A program made the position numbers and the translations under genes. 12,225 bases of DNA from an uncultured Arcobacter sp. (GTDB lineage Bacteria > Campylobacterota > Campylobacteria > Campylobacterales > Arcobacteraceae), in NCBI GenBank assembly GCA_913054415.1, contig CAJXII010000031.1:1-12225 (forward strand). The letters run 5' to 3'. The notes under the pieces are model-generated. The model saw only the letters and a program-made list of their open reading frames with translations, was not told where the DNA came from and did no database searches. Below are positions 1-7,672 of this stretch, piece by piece (within the stretch, counting starts at the first letter, position 1; each line of letters starts with the position of its first letter).

Positions 1-1
1 T

Positions 2-1402
2 CTTCAAAGAGAACAATTAGATAAACAAATAAAACTATTAGAAACACAACTAGAAAAAACTATAAACAATAGATTTATCCTCAAAGATGCGATATATCTG
101 GATAAAACAAATTTTTCAAAACAACTTCTCCAAGAGTTAGAGGATCTTGCAACTTTTGATAATCCACAAATCAAAATCCTACTAAGTTTGAGAAAACCAC
201 TTTATAATACACCTAAAAAAATAAAATCTTTTAGTTATGATGATAAAAAAAATCTTCTTATTTTGCCTCGTGGTTTAATGAGAGATGTTATAAAAGTGTT
301 GCAAAAATATAATATAAATAGTAGCTATGAGGATCTAAGATTTGTCAAAAAAGAGAAGTTCGATGATGTATGTTTTACACTAAGAGAGGATCAGCAAGAG
401 GCTATTGAAAATATAACTAAAAAAGATTTTTGTTTAGCAGTTGCTCCACCTGGGTTTGGTAAAACACTTTTAGGTGCTAAGATGATATATCAAAGATCTG
501 TCAATACACTTGTGATTGTGCATAAAAATATGCTTTTGGATCAATGGATAGATAGGTTTATGACATATTTTCAAATAGATAAAAAATCTATTGGTTATCT
601 AGGAAAAGGTAAAAATAAACTCAACAATAAATTAGATATTGCAACAATCCAAAGCTTAAAAAATAATCCAGATATTATTAAAAACTACTCTTTTGTAATC
701 GTTGATGAATGCCACCATATACCAGCAGTGACATTTGAAAAAATCATCAAAATCTATGAGGGAAAATATATTTTAGGTCTAAGTGCCACACCAAATAGAA
801 AAGATGGTATGCAACCTTTGATTTTCCAACAATTAGGTAATATTGCCTATGAAGCTAAAAAAAAGATAACTTTTAACAATAAGCTAAAAATAGTAACTAC
901 TAATTTTCAAAGTCAAGCAGATAATTTTACAGATCTATTATCAGAACTTATCAATGATGAGCAAAGAAACGATATCATAATCCAACAAATCCAACTATAT
1001 AAAAATAGAAAAATATTACTTTTAACAGATAGGATTGAGCATATTGAAAATTTATCTCTTTTGCTAGAGGCTAAAGATATTGATTTTATCACTATACATG
1101 GTAGCTTAACAAAATCTATTCAATCTAAAAATATGCTTCAAATCTCAACTGCAAATCTAGTATTAGCAACCACATCTTTTTTTGGGGAAGGGATAGATTT
1201 TCCACATCTTGATACTATTATTTTAGCTACACCTATCTCTTATTATGGCAGATTAGTTCAATATCTTGGAAGAATAGGAAGAGGTGGTAAAGATAGTTTA
1301 GCTATAGATATTTTGGATAATAAAAATAGATTTACCCTAAGTGCTTACAAAAAAAGAAAAGAGGGATATAAGCAACTACACTATAAACAAATGGTAGAAT
1401 AA
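2..1402 (+). CDS. Superfamily 2 helicase, C-terminal part of a TOTE-type primase-helicase (5' truncated)
   Basis: The frame is open from the first full codon at base 2, so the gene starts before the window. TTG at 188 is only an internal leucine codon. Visible are about 466 residues. Counted from that codon: a preceding charged, probably coiled-coil stretch and a linker (FILKDAIYLDK, ATFDNP, LILPRGL); then a motif LREDQQEAI at 65-73, Walker A APPGFGKT 86-93, DECH box 173-176, SAT 199-201, motif V around 328-349 and motif VI QYLGRIGRGG 358-367. All helicase catalytic motifs are present, so it should be an active ATP-dependent nucleic-acid translocase. The linker 'NTP...LPRG' followed by 'VNTLVIVHKNMLLDQW' matches, from memory, proteins annotated as TOTE conflict-system primase-helicases, which carry an archaeo-eukaryotic primase domain upstream. 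Whether the primase exists here cannot be seen. It could instead be a stand-alone phage- or restriction-type helicase. It precedes the next gene by 23 bp. Confidence 0.85.
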   Translation, partial: LQREQLDKQIKLLETQLEKTINNRFILKDAIYLDKTNFSKQLLQELEDLATFDNPQIKILLSLRKPLYNTPKKIKSFSYDDKKNLLILPRGLMRDVIKVLQKYNINSSYEDLRFVKKEKFDDVCFTLREDQQEAIENITKKDFCLAVAPPGFGKTLLGAKMIYQRSVNTLVIVHKNMLLDQWIDRFMTYFQIDKKSIGYLGKGKNKLNNKLDIATIQSLKNNPDIIKNYSFVIVDECHHIPAVTFEKIIKIYEGKYILGLSATPNRKDGMQPLIFQQLGNIAYEAKKKITFNNKLKIVTTNFQSQADNFTDLLSELINDEQRNDIIIQQIQLYKNRKILLLTDRIEHIENLSLLLEAKDIDFITIHGSLTKSIQSKNMLQISTANLVLATTSFFGEGIDFPHLDTIILATPISYYGRLVQYLGRIGRGGKDSLAIDILDNKNRFTLSAYKKRKEGYKQLHYKQMVE

Positions 1403-1425
1403 TAGAAATAAAAAGGAGATACACC

Positions 1426-1989
1426 ATGAAACAAGTAATAAGTATATTAATTTTTGCACTATTATTTATAGGATGTGCTACAAAAACAAGAGTAGAGGTT
1501 CAACCATACACCACACTAAATCAAAATAAAACACAAAATTTTAAAGTTCAACTTATAGATGTAAAAGATAAAAGAGATAGTCAAATCAGTGCTATAGTAA
1601 AAGATAAAACATCTATCAAAAAAGAGTATATCTTAGATACAGATTTAACAAACTGGTATAAAGAAGCGATAATAAGAGAGTTAAAAAATGCCTCAATTTA
1701 TGCCAAAAATAGTGATATAAAACTATATATAAATATCTTAAAACTAAAATCAACCTATAAACAATATAGCTTTGCAAGTGATAATCTAACAGCTGATGCT
1801 AAAATACAAATTATCATCAAAATAAAAGATACAACTATCAAAACAACTATGACTTTAAGTCAAGCAAATTATAAAACAACTATGTTAGATGCTAGTGGAT
1901 TTGATGATATAATAAACTCCACTTTAAAAGATAGTGTCAGTAAAATTGTATCTACAGTGATTGCTAAAATTAAGGAGACAAAACAATGA
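1426..1989 (+). CDS. Small lipoprotein, possibly YajG-like
   Basis: A 187-residue protein with a short basic start, a hydrophobic stretch 4-16 and Cys17 in the context LFIGC, a plausible lipobox (Phe at -3 is less usual). This predicts a lipid-anchored envelope protein. The mature part begins with a polar linker, then a compact alpha/beta pattern: a strand with 'VQLIDVKDKRD', a helix with 'WYKEAIIRELKNASIY', a strand 'IKLYINILKLK', then strands and a C-terminal helix. That order, and the 'D.RD' plus 'W...AI..EL' signature, recalls the YajG family and related small auxiliary lipoproteins, but similarity is weak and no function is established. A strong AGGAG (1414-1418) sits 7 bases before the ATG and fixes the start. 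The stop overlaps the next ATG as ATGA, so the two products are probably made together. Confidence 0.8.
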   Translation: MKQVISILIFALLFIGCATKTRVEVQPYTTLNQNKTQNFKVQLIDVKDKRDSQISAIVKDKTSIKKEYILDTDLTNWYKEAIIRELKNASIYAKNSDIKLYINILKLKSTYKQYSFASDNLTADAKIQIIIKIKDTTIKTTMTLSQANYKTTMLDASGFDDIINSTLKDSVSKIVSTVIAKIKETKQ

Positions 1990-2855
1990 TAAAAATAATA
2001 CTTTTAACCATATCATTAATAATATCTTTACAAGCTGATTCATATTGGGATCAAGCTTTAAAAAGTGCCAATAGTGTATGGGAAAAAACTAAAGATGTTA
2101 GTAGTGATACTTGGAAAAAGACTAAAGATGTTAGTAGCAATACTTGGGAACAAACTAAAAAATATAGCCACAAGGGTAAAAATAGAACGATTGAACAATC
2201 TGTGATCCACGGACTAAATGCTTTAGTAGATACTTCAAAAATCAAAATAGAGGATTTTTCTATCGATGACAAAACTGATAAAATTACTATGTCAATTATG
2301 CTAGATGGAGAAGATCATGAACTAAATATCAAACTTGATAATTTTGATTGGGGCGTAAGTAAAGATGAAAAATATATCGTATTCAAAAATATTGATATAT
2401 CTTTAGATATAGCTTGGTTGGATTACCTATTACACGATACTATCAAAAGAGATAATGGATACTATGTAGTAAATAATAGTGCTTCAACATACTCTATACT
2501 ATATACTATCAAATCACCTACAAAAGTAGATTGGACTTCAAAAGATAAACATAAATTTGATTGGGTTTATTACCAATACGATAAAGATTATATCAACTTA
2601 ACTAAATTTGATATTATCAAAAGTAAGCAAATAAAAATCAAAGCTAAACTAAAAGGCAGTATAAAAGATCTAGTTTTAGATATATCACACTACAACTTAA
2701 TGTCAGCACAACATAGAAAATATATAGTTTTAAAAGATATTAAATTTAAAACTTGTAGCAAACCTTGGATACAAAGTCTTATCCACCAACAAGATGATAT
2801 GATTATACTAGATTTTATACCTAAAGTTTGGACACTTTTTGGTGGAGCTTTATAA
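1986..2855 (+). CDS. Exported protein with Trp-phased 11-residue repeats and a duplicated domain
   Basis: No known family recognised with certainty. The 289-residue protein has a signal peptide (hydrophobic 2-16, likely cut after LQA at residue 17), so it acts in the periplasm or envelope. Residues 20-64 are a charged helical segment with Trp at 21, 32, 43 and 54, exactly 11 apart, around repeats of 'TKDVSS'. The rest is beta-rich and internally duplicated: residues 84-162 and 201-277 align, each with a charged strand pair, then KYIV (129-132 and 245-248), a 'K.I' strand, a Trp and a helix ending 'L.H'. The start ATG overlaps the upstream lipoprotein stop by 4 bp, with AGGAG (1973-1977) 8 bases upstream. 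mfd begins 3 bp after its stop. The pairing with a lipoprotein suggests a shared envelope role; that is inference. Confidence 0.8.
   Translation: MIKIILLTISLIISLQADSYWDQALKSANSVWEKTKDVSSDTWKKTKDVSSNTWEQTKKYSHKGKNRTIEQSVIHGLNALVDTSKIKIEDFSIDDKTDKITMSIMLDGEDHELNIKLDNFDWGVSKDEKYIVFKNIDISLDIAWLDYLLHDTIKRDNGYYVVNNSASTYSILYTIKSPTKVDWTSKDKHKFDWVYYQYDKDYINLTKFDIIKSKQIKIKAKLKGSIKDLVLDISHYNLMSAQHRKYIVLKDIKFKTCSKPWIQSLIHQQDDMIILDFIPKVWTLFGGAL
2046..2174 (+). repeat. Intragenic 33-bp tandem repeat coding for an 11-residue Trp-phased segment
   Basis: Within the exported protein gene, units at 2076-2108, 2109-2141 and a degenerate 2142-2174 each encode a Trp-containing 11-mer (VWEKTKDVSSD, TWKKTKDVSSN, TWEQTKKYSHK). 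The first two share a 17-base identical core (ACTAAAGATGTTAGTAG). A more diverged unit starting at Trp21 (2046) precedes them. Nucleotide identity of the inner copies points to recent duplication by slippage or unequal exchange. An 11-residue period is compatible with a long amphipathic helix or hendecad coiled coil carrying one Trp stripe. Confidence 0.75.
2844..2847 (+). promoter_or_regulatory. Ribosome binding site for the TTG start of mfd
   Basis: GGAG inside the last codons of the upstream gene lies 11 bases before TTG 2859-2861. No ATG or GTG in frame gives a better-placed start, and the encoded N-terminus (MKNIFNFFKNN then a beta strand LLIVADD) is what a Campylobacterota Mfd begins with. 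The rare start codon plus 3-bp gap suggests translation coupled to the preceding gene. Confidence 0.55.
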
Positions 2856-2858
2856 TAT

Positions 2859-5837
2859 TTGAAAAATATATTTAATTTTTTTAAAAACAATTTAGATACC
2901 AAATTACTAATTGTAGCAGATGATAACGAAGCTAATATTGCATCTGATATAGTGAGTTATTTTGGTAAAGAGCCTTTTGTTTTAAGTGATTTTAGAGCAA
3001 ATTATCAAGATGATCTATTGTCTTTTAGTCAAGAACTTCACGATATTATCACTACACTTGATAGATTTCATAGCTACAAAAAACAAAATAAGATTTTAAT
3101 AGCACCTATTAGAACTATAAGTTTTAGACTACCAAAACAAGAATGTTTTGATAAGTTTAAGATAGAGTTTGCTTCTATTGTTGATCTACAAAATCTAAAA
3201 AGCAAACTTTATGATTGGGGATATTATTTTGTAGATATTGTTACAAGTGAAGGGGAAGTATCTATTAGGGGAGATATTATAGATATTTATCCTTTGGGTA
3301 ATGATGACGCTTTTAGAGTTTCACTATTTGATAATGAGGTTGAATCTATTAGAAGATTTGATGTGCAAACTCAAAAATCATTTAAAGATGAACTAGAAGA
3401 TTTTGAGATACATCCAGCTTTTTTATCAATACCTGCTAGTAAACTTGAGATTATCAACCAAAAAATAGAATCAAGTAATAGTGATGTTTTTATCAAAGAT
3501 ATTCACTCGTTGGGTTTTTGGTATCTTGATGATTTAGCAGAATTTTATACTGATATACTTAAACCAAATATTACAAAAAATGCCCTTGATGAGATAGAAG
3601 AGGCTTATATTTTTGATGAATATAGGATCGAAAAAGAAAAATTACTTTCACTACCCGCTATTTTAAATAATGATAGCTATAAAGAGATAGCACCATCAAA
3701 TATAGATGAATTTATCAACTTCCACAAAGATAAAAAGATCACCATCATAAGTAGTAGCGAAGCAAAAATTAAATCACTACTAAGTTTTGAAACATTAGAG
3801 CTAAAACCAAAAATCTTATACAAAAACTATATCATCAATCTACTTAGCAAAGATGAAGTTATAATATCACTTAACAAAGAGATAAAAAAACGAAAAAAAC
3901 GAAAAATAAAGATCGTTTTGGATGAGTTAAAAACTGGAGATTTTGTAGTTCATCAAGAGTATGGTATTGGTCAGTTTGAAGGGATAGAGCCTATAGTTGT
4001 TATGGGTGCAAAAAGAGATTTTGTCAAAATCAACTATGCTGGAGATGATAAGCTTTTTATCCCTGTAGAAAATATAGATATTATAGATAGATATTTAGCA
4101 AATAGTGGAAGTGTCGCTGTTTTAGATAAGTTAGGAAAAGGAAGTTTTGCCAAACTAAAATCTAAAGTAAAAGATAAACTTTTTGCAATAGCAAGTGATA
4201 TTATAGCTTTAGCTGCCAAAAGAGAGCTTACTAATGGTATAAAAATAGATACAAATAAAGAGGCTATTAAACTTTTTAGACAAGATGCAGGATTTGAATA
4301 TACAAAAGATCAACAAAGAAGTATCAAAGAGTTATTTGATGACCTAAACTCTGGTATAGCAATGGATCGACTTCTAAGTGGAGATGTAGGTTTTGGTAAA
4401 ACTGAAGTAGCTATGAATGGTATCTTAGCAACAGTATTAAGTGGATATCAATGTTTATTTGTTGTGCCAACTACCCTACTGTCTCAACAACACTATACAG
4501 GATTAAAAGATAGATTAGAAAAATATGGTGTCAAAATAGGTAAAGTTGATGGAAGAACTTCCACAAAAGATAAAAACTATTTCAAAAAAGAGTTTGAAGC
4601 TGGTAATATACATCTTCTAATAGGAACACACTCATTACTTAATATCAAATCAAAAAATCTAGCTTTAGTAGTAATAGATGAAGAGCATAAATTTGGGGTG
4701 CGACAAAAAGAGAAACTAAAAGAGTTAAGAGAGGATGTGCATATATTCTCTATGAGTGCAACACCAATCCCACGGACACTAAATCTAGCTCTTAGCAAAA
4801 TAAAAGGTATGAGTTCGCTACTTACTGCACCAAAACAAAGATTGGGAGTAAGAACATATCTCAAAGAGTATAATCCGCAACTTATCAAAGAGATAATATT
4901 AAGGGAAAAACGAAGAGGTGGTCAAATCTTCTATATACACAACTCTATAGCAAATATTGAAAATAAAAAAGAGGATCTTTTAGAGATATTGCCAAATATT
5001 AGTATTGCAGTGATTCATTCACAAATCAAACCAGCTCAAACACAAAAGATTATGGAAGATTTTGCCAATGGCAAATATGATATATTATTGGCTACAAGTA
5101 TTGTAGAATCTGGACTTCATCTACCAAATGCAAACAGTATAATTATAGATGGTTCAAATAACTTTGGAATAGCAGATCTTCATCAACTTCGTGGAAGAGT
5201 TGGACGGGGAGCAAAAGAGGGATTTTGTTATTTGATAGTTGAAGATAAAGAAAAATTAACCAATGATGCTATCAAACGATTAGTTGCACTAGAAAATAAT
5301 TCATATTTAGGAAGCGGTAGCACACTAGCCCATCAAGATTTAGAAATAAGAGGTGGTGGAAATATCATAGGTGAAGCACAAAGTGGGCATATTAAACATA
5401 TAGGTTATAGCTTGTATCTTAAAATGTTGGAGGATGCTTTAGCAACATTAAGTGGAGAGCAAAAAAACAATACCGAAACAATAGATATAAAACTCTCTAT
5501 ATCGGCATATATTAGTAATGATTATATAAGTGAAGATAGGATAAGATTAGAACTATATAGAAGACTAAGTAAAGTGCAAGATCATGAGCAACTTTATGAG
5601 ATCCAAGATGAGATGGAAGATAGATTTGGTAAGCTAGATATAGTTACAAAACAGTTTATTGATCTAATAAATATCAAAATCAAAGCTTTATCTCAAAATA
5701 TAAAAAGTATAAGTAACTATGAGATCAATATATCTATTGTCTATAATGATGATACAAAAGTTACTATAAAATCATCAAGCAAAGATGACGATGATCTAAT
5801 AAAAACTGTGCTAAAGTTTTTGAATAGGAGAGATTAA
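2859..5837 (+). CDS. mfd: Transcription-repair coupling factor Mfd
   Basis: Mfd is an ATP-driven DNA translocase. It removes RNA polymerase stalled at lesions and recruits UvrA for nucleotide excision repair. Domains in order: a UvrB-homology region (about 1-340) with the usual 'EVSIRGDIIDIYP' signature; a basic linker rich in K and R; the RNA polymerase interaction domain from GDFVVHQEYGIG (360 on) to about 430; translocase lobes with Walker A GDVGFGKT 508-515, DEEH 607-610, SATPIPRT from 633, 'TSIVESGLHLPNAN' and QLRGRVGR ending at 783; and the C-terminal TRCF domain with SAYISNDYI from 882. All motor motifs are intact. At 992 residues it is shorter than the ~1150 of E. coli, as is normal for Campylobacterota, with shortening in the N-terminal part. 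The start is TTG. It lies within an unbroken run of genes, 3 bp after the exported protein gene and 1 bp before the next. Confidence 0.97.
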   Translation: MKNIFNFFKNNLDTKLLIVADDNEANIASDIVSYFGKEPFVLSDFRANYQDDLLSFSQELHDIITTLDRFHSYKKQNKILIAPIRTISFRLPKQECFDKFKIEFASIVDLQNLKSKLYDWGYYFVDIVTSEGEVSIRGDIIDIYPLGNDDAFRVSLFDNEVESIRRFDVQTQKSFKDELEDFEIHPAFLSIPASKLEIINQKIESSNSDVFIKDIHSLGFWYLDDLAEFYTDILKPNITKNALDEIEEAYIFDEYRIEKEKLLSLPAILNNDSYKEIAPSNIDEFINFHKDKKITIISSSEAKIKSLLSFETLELKPKILYKNYIINLLSKDEVIISLNKEIKKRKKRKIKIVLDELKTGDFVVHQEYGIGQFEGIEPIVVMGAKRDFVKINYAGDDKLFIPVENIDIIDRYLANSGSVAVLDKLGKGSFAKLKSKVKDKLFAIASDIIALAAKRELTNGIKIDTNKEAIKLFRQDAGFEYTKDQQRSIKELFDDLNSGIAMDRLLSGDVGFGKTEVAMNGILATVLSGYQCLFVVPTTLLSQQHYTGLKDRLEKYGVKIGKVDGRTSTKDKNYFKKEFEAGNIHLLIGTHSLLNIKSKNLALVVIDEEHKFGVRQKEKLKELREDVHIFSMSATPIPRTLNLALSKIKGMSSLLTAPKQRLGVRTYLKEYNPQLIKEIILREKRRGGQIFYIHNSIANIENKKEDLLEILPNISIAVIHSQIKPAQTQKIMEDFANGKYDILLATSIVESGLHLPNANSIIIDGSNNFGIADLHQLRGRVGRGAKEGFCYLIVEDKEKLTNDAIKRLVALENNSYLGSGSTLAHQDLEIRGGGNIIGEAQSGHIKHIGYSLYLKMLEDALATLSGEQKNNTETIDIKLSISAYISNDYISEDRIRLELYRRLSKVQDHEQLYEIQDEMEDRFGKLDIVTKQFIDLINIKIKALSQNIKSISNYEINISIVYNDDTKVTIKSSSKDDDDLIKTVLKFLNRRD

Positions 5838-5838
5838 T

Positions 5839-6570
5839 ATGGAAAATGAAAACAATACACAATCAAAATCAAACAATTCTATAATATATATTTTATTGAG
5901 TGTTATAGTTGCACTATTAGGATATATTGGATATATCTATAATAATTATGATCTACTACAAAAAGGTGATTTACGAAATAATTATATATCAAAAGAATCT
6001 ATAGATTTTTATTCATTACCACAAACTATTCAAGATCAATATATACTTAAATCTCAACATAATATCCAAGCACAACAACTAAAAGATCATATTGATACTC
6101 TACAACAAAATATCACAAAATTAAAAAATCAACCTACTAAGATTATAACAAAAGAGATAACTAAAACTATCCCTAAAGAGATAGTAGTTTATAAAAAATA
6201 CAATTCAAATAAATTTGATACTTTTGAATGTGATGATATGAGTGATGGAGGATATTATATATCAAATAGTAGCTTAAAAAAATTGCATCAGTTTTTAGAT
6301 AAACATAAAAATAGCAAATACTTTGAGATTATAGGATTGGTTGATAAATTAGATTTCAGACTATTAAGAGATCTAAAAGGTAAAATAGATAATAAAAAAC
6401 GAGAAAAGTTAGATAATTTTGCACAAATTGGATTATCAAGAAAAAGAGTTATAGAAGCTACTTGGAATATAAAAGATTATCTAGGCAAAGATACAGATAT
6501 AAAAGTTGTAAATTATACTATAACTTCAAAGAAAAAACATAAAGGTTTTATAGTAAGAGCATATCAATAA
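5839..6570 (+). CDS. Single-pass membrane protein with coiled coil and degenerate OmpA-like domain
   Basis: A 243-residue protein with a polar, Asn/Ser-rich N-terminus and one hydrophobic segment at 14-34, consistent with an inner-membrane anchor and a periplasmic body. Residues 70-98 are Gln-rich and probably coiled coil. A Thr/Lys/Ile-rich linker follows (about 100-120). The C-terminal 115 residues have the order of an OmpA-like peptidoglycan-associated fold: a helix 'SLKKLHQFLDKHK', strand 'YFEIIGLVDKLDF' in place of the 'v.GHTD..G' motif, helix 'LSRKRVIEATWNIKDYLG' in place of 'LS..RA..V..yL...G', and a closing strand 'GFIVRAY'. The His of GHTD is lost, so peptidoglycan binding is uncertain. 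AGGAG (5826-5830) sits 8 bases before the ATG, which is 1 base after the mfd stop. Function unknown; a cell-envelope role is inferred from topology. Confidence 0.75.
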   Translation: MENENNTQSKSNNSIIYILLSVIVALLGYIGYIYNNYDLLQKGDLRNNYISKESIDFYSLPQTIQDQYILKSQHNIQAQQLKDHIDTLQQNITKLKNQPTKIITKEITKTIPKEIVVYKKYNSNKFDTFECDDMSDGGYYISNSSLKKLHQFLDKHKNSKYFEIIGLVDKLDFRLLRDLKGKIDNKKREKLDNFAQIGLSRKRVIEATWNIKDYLGKDTDIKVVNYTITSKKKHKGFIVRAYQ

Positions 6571-7626
6571 ATGATCTATGATATAGCAATAATAGGAGCA
6601 GGAGCAAGTGGTTTGATGACCGCTTCACATCTACAAAATCAAAAAGTTTGCCTAATAGATAAAAACCCTAAGATTGGTGCTAAGATAAAAATAAGTGGTG
6701 GTTCAAAGTGTAATATCACTAACAAATATCTAAATAGCTCCCACTATCTTGGCGATAAAGAGTTTATAAAACAGATATTAAATAGTTGGACTCAATATGA
6801 TTTACTAAATATGTTAAAAGAAAATAATATACCTTTTTCTTTGGATGAAAAGATTGTCAAGGGAACATATTTTTGTCAAAAAAGTGCAGATATAATTAAT
6901 CTATTTTCCACAAAAATAGATAAAACAAAACTCTATCTGCAAACAACTGTTGAAGATGTTAACTATTTACAAAATAGATTTATCATAAAAACAGATAAAA
7001 CCACCATAGAGGCAAAAAAACTTATAGTTGCAAGTGGTGGATTATCTTATGTTACACTAGGAGCTACTGATATTGGATTTAAAATAGCAAAACAATTTGG
7101 ACATAATATTATTAAGCCAAATCCAGCACTTGTAGGTTGGACTGTGCAAAAAGATCAATTTTGGTTTAAAGAATTAAGTGGATTAAGCTTAAAAGAGGTA
7201 ACTATAACTGTAGGGGATAAAAAATTAAAAGGTGGGATGTTATTTACACATAAAGGTTGTAGTGGTCCTGCTGTATTATTAGCATCTCTTTATTGGACAA
7301 AAGGGCAAATAAGTATCGATTTTCTACCAAATAAAAATAGCTATATACCAAAAAGATTAAAAAAAGCTATCAAAGATAAAAATATAGATCTAAAAAACTA
7401 TATATTTTGCCCTGCTGGGAATTTTGGTTATACCAAAGCTGAAGTTACCAAAGGTGGAGTAGATACAAATCAAATCGATCCAAAAAGTATGGAGAGTTTA
7501 TTGCAAAAAGATCTATATTTTTTAGGTGAAGTTTTAGATGTTACAGGAGAACTTGGCGGATACAATCTACAATGGGCTTTTAGTAGTGCTATGAGATTGA
7601 TAAAAAATATAACTTTAAATCATTGA
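6571..7626 (+). CDS. NAD(P)/FAD-dependent oxidoreductase, HI0933/YhiN/BaiN family
   Basis: A cytoplasmic flavoprotein of the HI0933-like family. Family members bind FAD through an N-terminal Rossmann fold; most have no proven substrate, though BaiN is linked to bile-acid dehydroxylation in gut clostridia. Visible signatures are: the dinucleotide motif GAGASG 9-14; SGGSKCNITN 42-51 (usual form SGGGRCN.TN); ASGGLSYVTLGATDIG 154-169; FTHKGCSGPAVL 225-236; AEVTKGGV 290-297; and GEVLDVTGELGGYNLQWAFS 319-338, the family's C-terminal FAD-contacting block. At 351 residues it is about 50 shorter than the usual ~400. The missing part is in the insertion domain between 'SGPA' (231-234) and 'AEVT' (290-293). 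All FAD-contact blocks remain. It starts directly after the previous stop with no clear ribosome binding site, so translation is probably coupled. Confidence 0.9.
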   Translation: MIYDIAIIGAGASGLMTASHLQNQKVCLIDKNPKIGAKIKISGGSKCNITNKYLNSSHYLGDKEFIKQILNSWTQYDLLNMLKENNIPFSLDEKIVKGTYFCQKSADIINLFSTKIDKTKLYLQTTVEDVNYLQNRFIIKTDKTTIEAKKLIVASGGLSYVTLGATDIGFKIAKQFGHNIIKPNPALVGWTVQKDQFWFKELSGLSLKEVTITVGDKKLKGGMLFTHKGCSGPAVLLASLYWTKGQISIDFLPNKNSYIPKRLKKAIKDKNIDLKNYIFCPAGNFGYTKAEVTKGGVDTNQIDPKSMESLLQKDLYFLGEVLDVTGELGGYNLQWAFSSAMRLIKNITLNH

Positions 7627-7627
7627 T

Positions 7628-7655
7628 GTTTTTTTAAAAATAAATAAAATATAAT
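7628..7655 (+). promoter_or_regulatory. Candidate sigma-70 promoter for the 200-residue hypothetical gene
   Basis: A perfect TATAAT at 7650-7655 lies 18 bases before the ATG at 7673 and follows a T-run at 7629-7635 and an A/T-rich stretch. Campylobacterota promoters often have a strong -10 with periodic T-runs instead of a -35. This is the only conspicuous promoter in the plus-strand run and falls in its widest clear gap (46 bp). AAGGA (7662-7666) provides the ribosome binding site. The transcript leader would be very short. Confidence 0.5.
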
Positions 7656-7672
7656 CCAAAAAAGGACAAATA

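Noticed and set aside
188..190. TTG as start of the helicase gene
   Set aside because: The frame is open to the window's first bases, and the upstream residues (FILKDAIYLDK, ATFDNP) match the linker of the same family, so the gene is truncated by the window and does not start here.
245..252. Poly-A tracts of eight bases as phase-variable sites (also 857-864)
   Set aside because: Runs of this length are expected by chance in such AT-rich DNA and all interrupted genes are in frame; no longer G or C tract occurs.
2051..2272. Minus-strand reading frame opposite the exported protein
   Set aside because: It mirrors the repeat-rich coding region, has no ribosome binding site and no recognisable product. 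The same applies to the minus-strand frames at 2690-2902, 4034-4219 and 4577-4888 and the plus-strand frames inside speA and the nuclease gene.
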